64,000 nucleotides of DNA from Symsagittifera roscoffensis (lineage: Eukaryota; Xenacoelomorpha; Acoela; Convolutidae): the NCBI RefSeq assembly GCF_963678635.1, contig NC_087065.1:54588397-54652396 (forward strand), in the 5' to 3' direction. The notes beneath the pieces were generated by a model that saw only the letters and a program-made list of their open reading frames with translations, was not told the DNA's origin and ran no database searches. Below, piece after piece: positions 10,965 to 21,207 of the stretch. Position 1 is the first letter of the stretch; the number at the start of each line of letters is the position of its first letter. Made by a program: the position numbers and the translations under genes.

Positions 10965-12287
10965 CTAGAGGCTAAAGCCTATTGCTTTCATGCCTTGTTT
11001 GTAAGTTGGGCATGCTGACACATGATGGTCCGTTGAACTGCAATTGGCACAAGAGCGTCTCTTGTCCATATCATCCCTAAGTTTGTACCAATTGTTCCCT
11101 TGGTTTGCTGGTCCGCCGTTAAAATTGCCATAATTGTTCTTATAGTATCCAGATCTCGAAGGAGGTTTCAACAAAAGATACTCTTTTGACATGAGCCTCA
11201 ACTCCTCTGGTGATAGCGCATTGGTTGATAGTGGTGTGTAGTGCGTTGCCAGCATTGTCCGAAATTCATCATTTTTCACACCATCGATGAATTTTGAGGC
11301 TACTGCCAGGTTCAACCTTCGGTTTGACTCATCCGGTTGGCTGCGTCTTCTCAGCATTTCCAAGTCGTCTAGAAACTTGTCTATCGTTTCATCTTCTCGT
11401 TGCCTCCGTTTCTCGAAGCGCATCATCGCTTGGTGCCCCTGCACCCCTGATCCAAAGCGGTTTAACAAGATTTCGAAGATTTTCTCGGCTGTGTCACGCT
11501 GATATTGCTTCTTGGCCATGACACAGTTCAGGGCTGTCCCTTCCAAGTTACTGGTGAGCGCACTGCATTCCTGTCTATCCGACAAGTCCTCTTCCTCGAA
11601 ATGCAGTTTCATTACCTCTATCCAGGTATCAATACAGCCATCAGATTCGTCTTTATAGCATCTTGGTTTCTTAAAGACTCTTCTGGACTTTTCACTGCGT
11701 TCATTGGTTCTGGATAACCTTGTAAGGAATGTCTCCAAAGACCTGTTTAGGGGTTCAAAGGCTGTGGCCATTGCCGTTGCGTCCATTGAGTGTCCCGCCT
11801 GAGTGTCCTCGCACCTTGTCGAAGGATCTGTATTCGTTGCATCCCTGCAATCCGAATCGCCGTTAGTGTTTCCCCCTTGGCCTACATGACTCCTCCCCGG
11901 GCTTGCATGCCCTCTGTTACCGGAATCACTTCTCCCAGTCGCATGTGTGCCTTGCGTTGGTCGTTCATTAGAGGTCTGTCTGTTCCCCGTTGAACTTGCT
12001 CTACTGTTCGGGCCCCATGTTCTATTATCCCTTGTGGCATGGCCTGATGAACTGCCCCTGCCTCTAGTGGATCCATATGTCCTCCTCTTTTGATGGTCGT
12101 TGAAGTTCACCTTCGGCTCCCTACTGGGACTTCCCGAGTTCGGTTCCCCTTCTTTTGGTCCACCCTTGCTGCCTAGTAGCCCGTCCAACCTATCCATGAT
12201 AGCCTGAGTTCGCCTCTCCATCATCGCGTCTATCTTTGTGTCAAGAGTCCCAAGAGACTGTTCTTGCTGAATTCTTAACTTCTCCAT
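10965..12287 (-). pseudogene. Gag, capsid-type core and first zinc knuckle (element 1)
   Basis: 440 codons. N-terminal third is Ser/Thr/Gly/Arg-rich and unstructured. Residues about 215-370 are a retrotransposon Gag core: DGCIDTWIEVMKLHF, LTSNLEGTALNCVM, FEILLNRFGSG and RFEKRRQREDETIDKFLDDL. A zinc knuckle CANCSSTDHHVSAC is at about residue 418. The frame ends in TAG at 10965-10967, between the two knuckles; element 2 has no stop there, so this is a nonsense mutation or a readthrough site. Confidence 0.85.
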
Positions 12288-12732
12288 GTCGTCTCTTAAG
12301 CGTAGCTCTCTGTTCCGCTTCTCGTGTCATTCGCGACAAGTTCTTCGCTATATGCTCGTCCGTTCTTTCTTTCAAGCGTTCTTCGCTCCTACCAACTTCT
12401 TGTCTATTGCGGTTCATTTCTTCCCGCAGACTTTCTCTTTCAATGTGAACTGCTCTTTCTAGTTCACTCATTCTTATGGACATCTGTTCATTTTGTTCTC
12501 CTAAACTGTCCACTATGTTGTTCAAGGCTTCTTCTAGTGCTGCCCCGTTATCCACGAGTGGCGTCACTAGTGGCGGTGTAACCCTGTTGGTCCCAGGTAG
12601 CTTCGTGCTGGTCGAGATTTGGGCCTTGACTCTCTGCCTCGACGTCTTTTCATTATCCACCTCGGGATCCGCCAATGCGTTGCCTAGCCCTCTGTTTCTA
12701 CTCTCCCCAGTTTGCGGCTCTGAATTTGTCAT
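12241..12732 (-). pseudogene. Gag N-terminal coiled-coil region (element 1)
   Basis: 163 codons overlapping the next Gag frame by 47 bases and the previous stretch by an ATGA. The second half, from about residue 70 to 150, is Glu/Arg-rich with heptad periodicity (MSELERAVHIERESLREEM and on) and predicts a long coiled coil, as does the matching ORF at 59,921-60,550. The frame change into the capsid-type core lies within 12,241-12,287. Confidence 0.6.
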
Positions 12733-13545
12733 AATCTTGATCCCCTCGACTGGCCCGGTGTGTTTACCTCTTTGCTTATCGTTCTCACCACACCAAATTT
12801 GTCCATGGTTCCAGTCTCTCTTTCGACGTATGCTTCATTCTCCTGGGTCGAACTATTGAGGCTGACATGAGACCCAAAATCCACTTGCTCTTCTTCGTCG
12901 TCCTCCTCCTGTCCTCCTGGGTTCACCTTCATTTCCTGTGCCCCCTCCCATGGTGAATGGAAAGATGTTTCCTAAGGTGTTCCTCATTCTTTCTGAGAAC
13001 GATGATGACGTTGTTTGTTTCTCAGTCCCGCCTGCCATCATAGTGTTTTCTGTTGGAGATCTTCTAGTTGCCGCTGTTTCAGTTGAAATTTCGGACAGTT
13101 CCGACATCTCCTCTCAATCCAACGTCCCGGTGGAAGTGGCAAAATCATGGCCATGTTCTACCGGAGTAGATTCACTCGCCAGCCTTCTGCCTCTCCCTTC
13201 CAGTCCATGTACTTCCTGGTTGTCATTCATGGCCTGGTCCGTATTGAACTCCACTTCTAACAATTTTTTTCTCTCTTCTGAGGTCTTCTGACTCCTCGTT
13301 TCAACCATTCTGCCTGAAATTGTCTCCCCTTTGTCGGTCCGGCCTCGTTTTATCCAATCCACAAAAGGATCGGTCATTGTTTTTCTTTGCTTTTTAGGTA
13401 TGAATTTCCTAGAGCTATTACCTCGTTTAGGTATCCTTGACTTGTCTAGATTCATTCTCAATTTGTCACTTCTTAATGTCTTTACACTTAATTCGATTGC
13501 TAGTGACCTTTTAGTTTGACTACCCATAAAAATGACACAACACAA
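12729..13545 (-). pseudogene. Gag N-terminal polar region, broken frames (element 1)
   Basis: Three open stretches in different frames: 13114-13545 (143 codons, first ATG at 13,545, basic N-terminus with KRSLAIELSVKTLR and KKQRKTMTDPF), 12853-13107 and 12729-12932. The basic start and an RTSFTERL-like stretch (here SSFSERMRNTLG) resemble the first ORF of element 2 (60,547-61,080). Polar, low complexity, no recognised fold. 13,545 is taken as the Gag start because no reading frame continues to the right. Confidence 0.5.
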
Positions 13546-14285
13546 TAAACTTCACAAGATTCTATAAAATAGTGACCACTAATCCCTGTATGTTATCAGA
13601 GTACAGTTTGCATATAATTTATTCACACTAACCGATTATCGGTCGTAAAATTTGAGAACTAGCACAATATGATGTTATCAGTCAATTTAAAAGATAGTGT
13701 ACTCACTACCAATCAAGCACAGTTTATGTTGATTTAAAATTAAAAACAAAAAAATATATAATGACAGAATATGAATATCTCTATAAAAAAAACGTATGTG
13801 TATTGTACTTTTAGTCGGTCGCAGTACAATAGTCTAACTTGTTTTTTTAAAGAAAAAGTTTTTCCTGCTTGGTGCTGCACCAAACAGACAAAAACCTTGA
13901 AGGCAGTAATTTTCTCAAGTGGGCGTCTATTGCACCCACCGAGTACTGTATTACCTATCTGCCTTCTAGACCCCGAGCTAGATTTATTACAATCCTCAGG
14001 GCAGTCACTTTTCACAAAAACGTTTTGGGTTTCAACCCACACCAACGAATTACGTTCTTTTTAGTTTAGACTTAGTGTCGCGAATATCCGAGTTCGGACC
14101 TGTTTTGTTTTGGTCTGGTTTTTATTGAAACGCAAGTTACCAGTGCAGTCACTGATTCCTACCCTGTCTGCTAATAACCTAATACCTCTCACTTTAGTCT
14201 TTCTTCCGTTTACCTAAGTCCTTTAATAAAATAATACTTCTCCGGATTGAAAAAAAAATAGGACCCTTCCGGACTAACAAAATTT

Positions 14286-14449
14286 AGACCCTTCCGGATT
14301 GGGGCCCCTCTGAGTTAGTAGATATGAGACCCCTCCGGATTGGGACCCCTCCGAATTGGCAAATATAAGACCCTTCCGGACTGGGACCCCTCCGAATTAG
14401 CAAATATAAGACCCCTCCGGATTGGGACCCCTCCGAATTAGCAAATATA
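14286..14449. repeat. 41-bp minisatellite, four units
   Basis: Units at 14286-14326, 14327-14367, 14368-14408 and 14409-14449, each opening AGACCC(C/T)TCCGGA and containing GGGACCCCTCCGAATT, with a partial unit after. Related single units recur at 15,100-15,185 and 19,640-19,721; the last is where the Polinton inserted. Confidence 0.85.
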
Positions 14450-14968
14450 AGACCCCTCCTGATTAGGAGCTCTCTGGTTTGTAATAGTAGCTTTTCGGAG
14501 ATTTCCTTCTATCAATCTATACCCCTCCGGATACGTTCTCCAATGCGGTTTTGCTTTCTCAATTAACTAGGAAGGGTATGTAATGCTTTCCTAGACCCTT
14601 CCGGATTGAAATTAAGCCTCTTATTTGACAGTTCACGCTAACGGTGAAGGGTCTTATCGCTAGCCTAACTTCGGCCCGATTAAGGTTTTCCTGTGCCTTT
14701 AGCCTTCCCTTTTTGTCTAGAACAGCCTAAAGTAACTTTATTCAACCGCTATTACTTTTTGGTAGGGGTGTAAGGGCTTTTCTAAAAAAAAATTATAAAA
14801 CGTGAAGGGTCTACCCTCCCAAATTGGTGAATTTGCTAAAACAATCTCAAAAAAATTTCACGCTTATTTTTTCGAAAAACTATCAGAAAAACTTGTCCCT
14901 ATCAGTAAGTTCAGTTTATTTCTGATCTATTGGTACCAAGATCAACTGGATATGCCCAGTAGTTCCGA

Positions 14969-15187
14969 AGGGTCACTGATTCCTACCCTGTCTGCTAATA
15001 ACCTAATACCTCTCACTTTAGTCTTTCTTCCGTTTACCTAAGTCCTTTAATAAAATAATACTCCTCCGGATTGGAAAAAAAATAGGACCCTTCCGGACTA
15101 ACAAAATTTAGACCCTTCCGGATTGGGGCCCCTCTGAGTTAGTAGATATGAGACCCCTCCGGATTGGGACCCCTCCGAATTGGCAAA
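14969..15187. repeat. Second copy of 14,147-14,350 segment
   Basis: The run from CACTGATTCCTACCCTGTC through the first minisatellite unit is repeated about 820 bases downstream with very few changes, showing local duplication in this leader. Confidence 0.75.
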
Positions 15188-16651
15188 TAGGGGTGTAAGG
15201 GGTGTAAGGGTGTAAACGTCTTTTTCCTAAAGTCAAAAAAAAATTATTTCTTATAGGTTCCGCAATTCTGTTCTTTTCGACCTAAAAATTATTGATCCGA
15301 GCTCAGAAGGCCTATACTCTAGTTCAATGCAAAAGACCCGATCTAAAACGCTTTTATTGGAAAAATTTTGCGAAAAACTATGCTACCTGTACCCCTCCGG
15401 ATTGATGAATCCACCAAATCAAACACGTTAAGTTCGTTTCTCTGCAACCCGGAAGGCTTTCGGGAAGCGGGTTTTAAAACTTGTAGATTCACTAGTGGAC
15501 GTTGTCCGAACGACTACTTTTACTGTTCTAACTCAAAAATTTCAAAAAATTTCTGAATTTATAGTGTTTCTTTTTCTCAAAAATCACGAAAATTCGGTTT
15601 TTTTGGTTCCAAAATAGTTCCAACCACTTCCGAACTAAACTTAACCGGTTCTATCTATTATGTAACACACTACTTTAGCGCTTTTTTCCGTTTCAAAAAA
15701 TATCGATATCTCAAAAATCGCGACTTGTGGGGGGATCAAAATATCGCTATTTTGACCCTAAAAACCGGTCTGCTTTCTGTGTTTTTCGCTGAAAAACGAT
15801 ATAAGAGTATTAATATAGGCTATATAAGGAATAATATTAGTAATACTATACCCCTCCGGGTTTGTTTAATATCCGAATTAAGGTGCTTAACTCGGATATT
15901 CGCAGTTCGGTGAAGGGTCACTACAGTGCAGCACTGTCGAGCCACCCACAGATTACTATCTTAATTTTTGTACCAAAAGGGATACAAAACTTGTTAACGA
16001 TACCCAACAGTCGATTGTTGTTGTCGTTGAGCCCCTTCTTGTTGCTCCTTGTACTGCTTGCCGGATCAGTCTTCTCCCAAGAACCCTCCGAATTGAGCGC
16101 AAATCAGCTGACCCTTCCTGATTGAGCGCAATTTATCATTAACGTGCTTAAAGGCTCAAATAACCCTACAGTACAAGCCTCACAAACAGGCCACAAATTG
16201 ATCGTAACGATCCTGACTGATATAAATGCCTGTAACAACACTATATCTATCAACAACAAACGTGAGGGTCGGATCACATCTTGTCTGGGGTGATGATTTC
16301 TACTGATTTTTTAACTTTTTTTTTACTGTTTTTGGTTTTTTCGGTTATTTTTTTATAGTTTTTGTTTTTCTTGGGTACTATACTACTTGTTGTTTAGTTT
16401 TATATATATCTTTAAGTGTTTTTGGTCACAGACGTTTCTCACAAATATGACGTCATACTTCGAATTTTCAAAATTTCAAAATACCAGAATATCTTGACCT
16501 TCACCGTTTGACTAATCGTCCCAATAACGTCGTTAATCGTTTAAAACCGTCAATTCGGAAGGTTCGCTGCTAAATTTCCGAATCTGCTGAATCTGCATTT
16601 TGATCCATTCTGGTCGAATGTCACAGATTGTGGTCTTGCTGGATCACTAAA

Positions 16652-17479
16652 TGTAACAGTCGTCTACTACCTCTTGTGTTTTTCTACCTCAAAAACGGTC
16701 GGAACCAATTCGGTTCGCTTGCGACATGAGACTAGAACCCGTTACAGCTTAAAGGCTACAATTAAAATATCCCCCCACTCTAGAAAATAATAACGTTCCC
16801 ATACTTAGGTCTCGAAATACCCAAAATACACGAACGCCGTTAAAAGCAGTGTCGGAACAATCCGTTAAGTTACTTTTTATTGGACAGTGGAACTTTGATC
16901 CATTTCAGATGGATCAACCTAAAAATCGCCTTATCTCAACAAAACAATCATAAAACACACTCGAGAAAACTAAGTTTAGTACTCACATAGCAGCACGCTT
17001 GAGACACAGAGTAATTGAACTAATTAACGACTCCGGCATAAATATAATCAAATGTAACTCAAGAAGTTTTCTAATGACGAGTCCCAATCAAGGGAAGTAA
17101 GTTTTAACTCAAGAATATAGTTTTGACTCTGGACCATTGGGAGACTTCACTTGTCCACCTTTCCGTTGAATGTTCACACTGGTCCAGTTGATTTAATTCT
17201 GCTAATTGTTCGTTTGGTCTCCTATATCAGATAGGACAGCTCTACTCTCGTTTTCTATGATGGAAATTGCGAATAGCGATTTCCCACTGTTTATATTTGA
17301 CGACTTTCCCGCAATTGTTAATTCGGTCGTTCTGATTTTTCATTTTATGTTTTCAGTTGTCGCGAGAAAACTGAGCATGACAGGCTCCATTCGAAATTTT
17401 GAAAAACAAAACTTCACTCCAAAATCACGTATATTCGTGTCCCTCGAGGTCAAACTTCCAGATATGACCGACTGCCACA
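16652..17479 (-). repeat. LTR-like sequence related to element 2 LTR (candidate 5' LTR of element 1)
   Basis: Begins TGTAACAGTCG and ends GCCACA, the same ends as the element 2 LTR (TGTAACAG...GGCACA), and aligns with it throughout apart from an internal gap of about 75 bases near the start and moderate divergence. Bases beside it do not form a clear target duplication, and no TGG-type primer site is seen on its left. It may be the 5' LTR of element 1 or a solo LTR of a related family. Confidence 0.6.
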
Positions 17480-17819
17480 AAAACTAACACAAAAGTTTTT
17501 TGCATGAAGGGTAAAAAAGCATTAAACGCATTAGAACATCAGAATGCCAAGGTCTTGAAAGTTATACTGGCTACAAGTGATCAAACAGGTGTTTCCTATG
17601 TAGACCTCAGCTACTGTAAGACAGATTTCCCAAGCATTTTGAGAAAATTTTCAGTTATACCTTTGAAGAATCTTGCTGGAGCAATGTAAATGTTCTGACT
17701 AATCCATGGTTTGCATAGATTAAAATTGTTTATCACACAAGACACTGCGGCGGAAGGAAACTCTCTCGAAACAATTTCCTTGGATAAAACTAGAAACTTC
17801 TAAATTGCTAAAAGAAAAA

Positions 17820-17990
17820 TCGAATGCTGTCAATTATTATTCAAGAATCCCAATTTGGTTTTCGGAAAAGACGATACGTCATACATTGTTGGTAATCCGT
17901 GAAAAAGTATACCGGTCCTTTGAATACAGAAGTCAAATTGATATTAGTTATGGACTTCAAAAGACCGTTTGACTAAATCACGGAATAGTT
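17820..17990 (+). pseudogene. Reverse transcriptase remnant (plus strand)
   Basis: Frames around 17,830-17,990 give LVMDFKRPFD followed by stops, which looks like RT motif A of a non-LTR or Penelope-type enzyme, preceded by a weak FGK/GF-like region. Heavily decayed; type uncertain. Confidence 0.35.
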
Positions 17991-18054
17991 TTTAACTAAG
18001 TTTACTCAAGCATTGAACTAGCGTCTATTTTTTGCTCAGGAAAAACAATCAATG

Positions 18055-18101
18055 TTTAAGAGAACGTCAACAATTTTCACGTTCACATCATCAGTCTAAA
18101 A
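18055..18101 (-). ncRNA. Hammerhead ribozyme-like motif
   Basis: On the minus strand CTGATGA (18,094-18,088), nine bases, then GAAA (18,078-18,075), then a UUC triplet at 18,064-18,062. The flanks TTTTAGA (18,101-18,095) and TCTTAAA (18,061-18,055) can form a stem I of six pairs in seven. Stems II and III are weak. Penelope-like elements are known to carry hammerhead motifs with minimal stems in their terminal repeats, and this one lies downstream of a GIY-YIG remnant on the same strand. Repeated in the second duplication copy. Confidence 0.4.
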
Positions 18102-18259
18102 AAGGAAAAACAATAAACGTACAATCCAAAGTCTACAAACAGAATAAAATCAAAATTAAAAAACATAAAAAAACAGTATAAAAATAGCACCGAGAGATCT
18201 AAAAAACACACATATAGATATCTTTAAGCCATCTTTGATGGGACAATAAAGATGTTTTT

Positions 18260-18790
18260 CTTACCTTGACTGTCAGTTCGCGCGACCTGTATTCTTCTTT
18301 TCTGTTGATCCTTTATTTGAGTCGGTTGATGTGGAGGGCCTCAAGCGTTAAAAGTCTGACAGGGTCGTTAGATCGATCAATGATCTTTGCCACCAAGTTT
18401 TCTGTGTTGCCAACGCCTTGTGTCATGTGTTCATCCACTGGAGTAGCGATCCGCGAATGTTAAGGCGTGTGGCGAGGTGTCGGGTTGTCTGCCCAACATA
18501 GCTGGCACTACAGCCAGGACAAGTGATATGATACACCACACTACTACAGAGATGATTCGGGATCTTGGATTTTAGAGAGGGGACAGCAGTTTTCAGTTTC
18601 TGGGTCGTGAAAATAACAGGGACACTAGTGATATTGTTCAAACGTCTTCTAAACGTGTCACTCACAGTGCCTCTGTATTGCAAAGTGAAAATTGTTGACA
18701 GGCCTTTGTCTTTCTTCTGCCTGTCCGTGATGATGATTTTTCGCCCCAGAAGTTTATCAATTGTTTCTCTGACGATGGGTTCGTAGAATT
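18260..18790 (-). pseudogene. Penelope-like element, GIY-YIG endonuclease remnant
   Basis: The open part, about 18,423-18,788, reads FRRRLNNI...KSKIPNHLCSSVVYHI then CPGCSASYVGQTTRHLATRL, the linker and zinc-type GIY-YIG domain typical of Penelope-like retroelements (the YVGQT motif stands for YIG). After a frame change the conserved tail LEALHINRLK and EEYRSRELT follows with a stop between. The upstream RT is missing beyond a stop at about 18,790. The GIY-YIG domain nicks target DNA for insertion. A dead fragment. Confidence 0.75.
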
Positions 18791-18854
18791 AGGGTGGATA
18801 CTGGTTTGCTTCCCATATCTTCTTTGCCTTTTGAATACCACTATGGAAATTGTT

Positions 18855-19627
18855 TGTAACAGTCGCCTACTTCAGTCACATATGAGGCTTAAGAAAAATA
18901 GGCCCTATAACCATTGGCTCAAGAGTCAGGGACACTATCTCTTGTGTTTTTCTACCTCAAGAACGGTCGGAGCCAATTCGGTTCGCTTGCGACATGAGAC
19001 TAGAACCCGTTACAGCTTAAAGGCTACTACCAGAATATCCCCCCACTCTAGAAAATAAGAACGTTCCCATACTTAGGTCTCAAGATACCCAAAATACATG
19101 AACGCCGTTAAAAACAGGGTCAGAACATTCCGTTAAGTTACTTTTTATTGGAAAGTGAAACTTTGATCCATTTCAGATGGATCAACTTAAAACTCGCCTT
19201 ATCTCAACATAACAATCATAAAACACACTCGAGAAATTTAAATTAGGGACTCACATGTTGATGCACTCGAGTACAAGGAGTAATTAAACTGGTAAGCAAC
19301 TCAAGAATTAGATAATATAACTAGATAAGTTTAATACTGGTCAGTTTTGGTAAATGAAGTAAATTCTGGCTCTAGAATTGGAGTTTTTGTATGAACCATT
19401 GGGACACTCAAGCTGTCTACCTTTCCATTGAAGGTTCACTCTAGTTTGTTCCGAATAGTTGTTCTCTCTTCTTTTTATTATCTCTCTTCCTATTCCGGGA
19501 TAAGACAGCTCTACTCGTGTCCAATTTTATATCTGGAAATTGCGAATAGCAATTTCCTGCTGTTTTTCTTGAGTATTTTCCCGCAATTGTCAACTCGGAT
19601 GTTCTGATTTTTCACTTCTTGTTTTCA
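18855..19627 (-). repeat. Truncated LTR of element 2 family (duplication copy 1)
   Basis: Starts TGTAACAGTCGCC and is nearly identical to 41,722-42,494; cut at the tandem duplication junction, so the last 120 bases of the LTR are missing. It shows that element 2 was already in place before the duplication. Confidence 0.85.
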
Positions 19628-19715
19628 ATAGGACCCTTCCGGACTAACAAAATTTAGACCCTTCCGGATTGGGGCCCCTCTGAGTTAGTAGATATGAGAC
19701 CCCTCCGGATTGGGA

Positions 19716-19721
19716 CCCCTC
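19716..19721. repeat. Polinton target site duplication, left (CCCCTC)
   Basis: CCCCTC directly precedes the terminal AGTAGTATTG and recurs at 38,036-38,041. Six bases is the Polinton standard. The uninterrupted site GGACCCCTCCGAATT exists at 15,168. Confidence 0.95.
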
Positions 19722-19936
19722 AGTAGTATTGTATCGTGTCCCGGATCCTAAGGGGGGGTCCTTCCTAAGGGGGGGGTCCTCACGTAAAGCAAAATCCTAG
19801 GAAAGGGGTCCTTAATTTTTTGGAGGACCCTCATCCTAGGATTTTGTAAACGAAAGAGATTTTCCACCCAAAAAGCAGAAGACCCCCTACTTAGGATCTT
19901 GCTAAGTTTAGCTTAACAACAAGGGACACGATACAA
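19722..19936 (+). repeat. Polinton terminal inverted repeat, left (215 bp, itself palindromic)
   Basis: Pairs with 37,820-38,035. The outer 130 bp is almost identical in both ends, the inner part is diverged. The repeat folds on itself: TTGTATCGTGTCCC at its outer end is the exact complement of GGGACACGATACAA at its inner end (19,923-19,936), CAAAATCCTAGGA (19,790-19,802) pairs with TCCTAGGATTTTG (19,834-19,846), and GGGTCCT (19,806-19,812) with AGGACCC (19,824-19,830). Confidence 0.93.
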
Positions 19937-20081
19937 AAATCTTTCTAATTCCAAATTTTGGGGTCCTAATTATTGGTCCTGATTAATTATATGAATCATA
20001 TTAATTGTTATGCTTGTTTAGGGTAAATGAACTTTCGACCTAGTTGAAATTTGTTAGTGAACGGGGAATTGACTTTTATGG

Positions 20082-20090
20082 TATATAATA
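20082..20090 (+). promoter_or_regulatory. TATA-box-like element before the first Polinton genes
   Basis: TATATAATA in an otherwise mixed context, about 155 bases before the first ATG at 20,238. Suitable spacing for a start near 20,112 and a 125-base leader. Inferred from motif and position only. Confidence 0.4.
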
Positions 20091-20237
20091 AAAATTCGCC
20101 GGCCATTTTGGCAGCGTAGCTTAACTGTTGGCAGCAGTAAACTAATTCCTTAACTTGACCTAAATTTTATGGTGAAAAGGCAGTAAATTGAAATTACTCT
20201 CAAAAGGCGGCGGCCGTTTCTGGGCAAAATATACCAA

Positions 20238-20807
20238 ATGATAAAATTGTCAAATTTTGAAATAAGAAAAATGAAATTAGAGGGAACTTGGTGTACTGAA
20301 GATATTGATAATGAACATTTACAATTAAGAGTGTTTTCAACCGCAGAAAAAAACTCATTTTTCAAATTATGTAATGAACGCTACGTCGTCTTCCTCGAAA
20401 GGGCAAAGGAAATTTCAAAGAAAGAATACGAGTTGATTTTCAAAGAACAATTTTATTTGAGTGAGCTTCAACAAATCTCTTGGTGCATTTCTACAAAACA
20501 AAAGTATGGCACTGTGAGCGATTTGAATATTGCTGATTATGAAAACGTTTTCGACTATTCGTTTGACTTTAACTCATTATGGGTTGATAAAGACTTGGAG
20601 AGAAAAATCCGTCTATGTTTCAACAAGCTATCAAAATACAAAAAACTTCCGGTGGTTTATTTAATTATTTACCACCGTTATCTTAATGAGTCTAAATGGT
20701 ATTTGCAAGGTCACTTTTATTTCCACTGGCTTGAAATTCAGCAGGTTGGAGAGGTGTTGGAAAAAATAAATAATGAAATTGCAAAAAAGCAGAGTAACTC
20801 CTATTGA
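20238..20807 (+). CDS. Polinton hypothetical protein 1
   Basis: 189 codons, first gene inside the left repeat. Not recognised. Mixed alpha/beta composition, rich in Lys, Tyr and aromatic residues, no signal peptide or membrane helix. It includes DLERKIRLCFNKLSKYKKL and a C-terminal GEVLEKINNEIAKK helix. The ATG at 20,238 is used; an in-frame ATG follows at 20,271. The stop overlaps the next gene by 35 bases, so the two are probably on one transcript. Candidate accessory or early protein by position at the end of the element opposite polB. Confidence 0.7.
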   Translation: MIKLSNFEIRKMKLEGTWCTEDIDNEHLQLRVFSTAEKNSFFKLCNERYVVFLERAKEISKKEYELIFKEQFYLSELQQISWCISTKQKYGTVSDLNIADYENVFDYSFDFNSLWVDKDLERKIRLCFNKLSKYKKLPVVYLIIYHRYLNESKWYLQGHFYFHWLEIQQVGEVLEKINNEIAKKQSNSY

Positions 20808-21207
20808 TTTGAAAATAATTCACGAAATTTATACGTCTTTGAAACAAACTTATCCTGATAATTCTAACCGACGCAACTATTTTCTAGCTGCATGTTCTCT
20901 GTTTTTTGTTAGTTCTGATAACCTTAACTACGACATTTTAATTAAGTTGAGACCTTATGGTGGCTTGATTGGTATTGATAACTCTTCCTTGGACAAATAT
21001 TTGAAAAATTCCAAAATTTTACGATTGCACGCTATTTTGCACGATGCGGCCGGATTTATACACGAATTTTATCAACAGGGTCCCACGTACTGTTACATGT
21101 TGCCCTGGAACTGTAACAACAGCTTATTGGGACATTTGAGTGGAATAGCGTTCTGCCTTTTCATTAAGTTGAAAAAACCAGAAGTTTATCATTTACTAGA
21201 ATGCTAG
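20773..21207 (+). CDS. Polinton hypothetical protein 2
   Basis: 144 codons overlapping the previous gene by 35 bases and the next by 7. Not recognised. Contains LHAILHDAAGFIHEFYQQGPTYCYMLP, with His and Tyr clustered near residues 90-115, and a moderately hydrophobic LLGHLSGIAFCLFIKL stretch at 119-134 that is too short and charged at its end to be a sure membrane segment. The HDAAG pattern could be catalytic or structural; no assignment made. Confidence 0.7.
   Translation: MKLQKSRVTPIDLKIIHEIYTSLKQTYPDNSNRRNYFLAACSLFFVSSDNLNYDILIKLRPYGGLIGIDNSSLDKYLKNSKILRLHAILHDAAGFIHEFYQQGPTYCYMLPWNCNNSLLGHLSGIAFCLFIKLKKPEVYHLLEC

Larger units (their letters stand above)
13546..16651. other. Non-coding leader-like region with repeats, right of element 1
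   Basis: No supported gene; short open frames here are chance. Content: AT-rich sequence to 14,150; the 41-bp minisatellite at 14,286-14,449; a second, partly duplicated copy of 14,147-14,350 at about 14,969-15,187; then AT-rich sequence with scattered CCCCTCCGG motifs. If 16,652-17,479 is the 5' LTR, this is the 3.1-kb leader of element 1. Confidence 0.5.
1..17479 (-). mobile_element. Giant Ty3/gypsy-type LTR retroelement, element 1 (3' end off-window)
   Basis: Minus-strand gag, aspartic protease, RT, RNase H, integrase, chromodomain-like and macro-like regions run from 13,545 to 4,336, followed by a second block with SGNH hydrolase-like domains that reaches the left edge. Domain order PR-RT-RH-IN is that of Metaviridae. 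Every block is interrupted by stops or frameshifts, so this is a dead copy. The right boundary is inferred: the LTR-like sequence at 16,652-17,479 (TG...CA ends) resembles the LTR of element 2 and sits at the expected side, which would give a 3.1-kb leader. I see no clear primer-binding site next to it, so the true 5' LTR could be elsewhere. Confidence 0.75.
15082..19627. repeat. 4,546-bp tandem duplication, copy 1
   Basis: This segment is repeated immediately to its right: AATAGGACCC at 15,081 recurs at 19,627, and after removal of the Polinton the match continues through 38,042-42,494. I noticed about a dozen base differences in 4.5 kb. It includes the empty Polinton target CCCCTC at 15,170-15,175, an LTR-like sequence, the Penelope-like remnant and a truncated LTR of element 2. 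The junction shares only a few bases, consistent with non-homologous joining or template switching. Confidence 0.9.

Noticed and set aside
12729-13545. Independent small genes upstream of gag in element 1
   Set aside because: Pieces in different frames with similarity of layout to the gag start of element 2; more simply a broken gag N-terminus.
17206-17487. 93-codon frame in the LTR-like sequence, also at 40,073
   Set aside because: Lies inside TG...CA bounded LTR sequence and is not kept in the element 2 LTR.
15368-17689. Several plus-strand open frames of 60-95 codons, repeated at 38,234-40,556
   Set aside because: Repeated only because the segment is duplicated; AT-rich composition, no recognisable motifs, and they lie in LTR or leader sequence.
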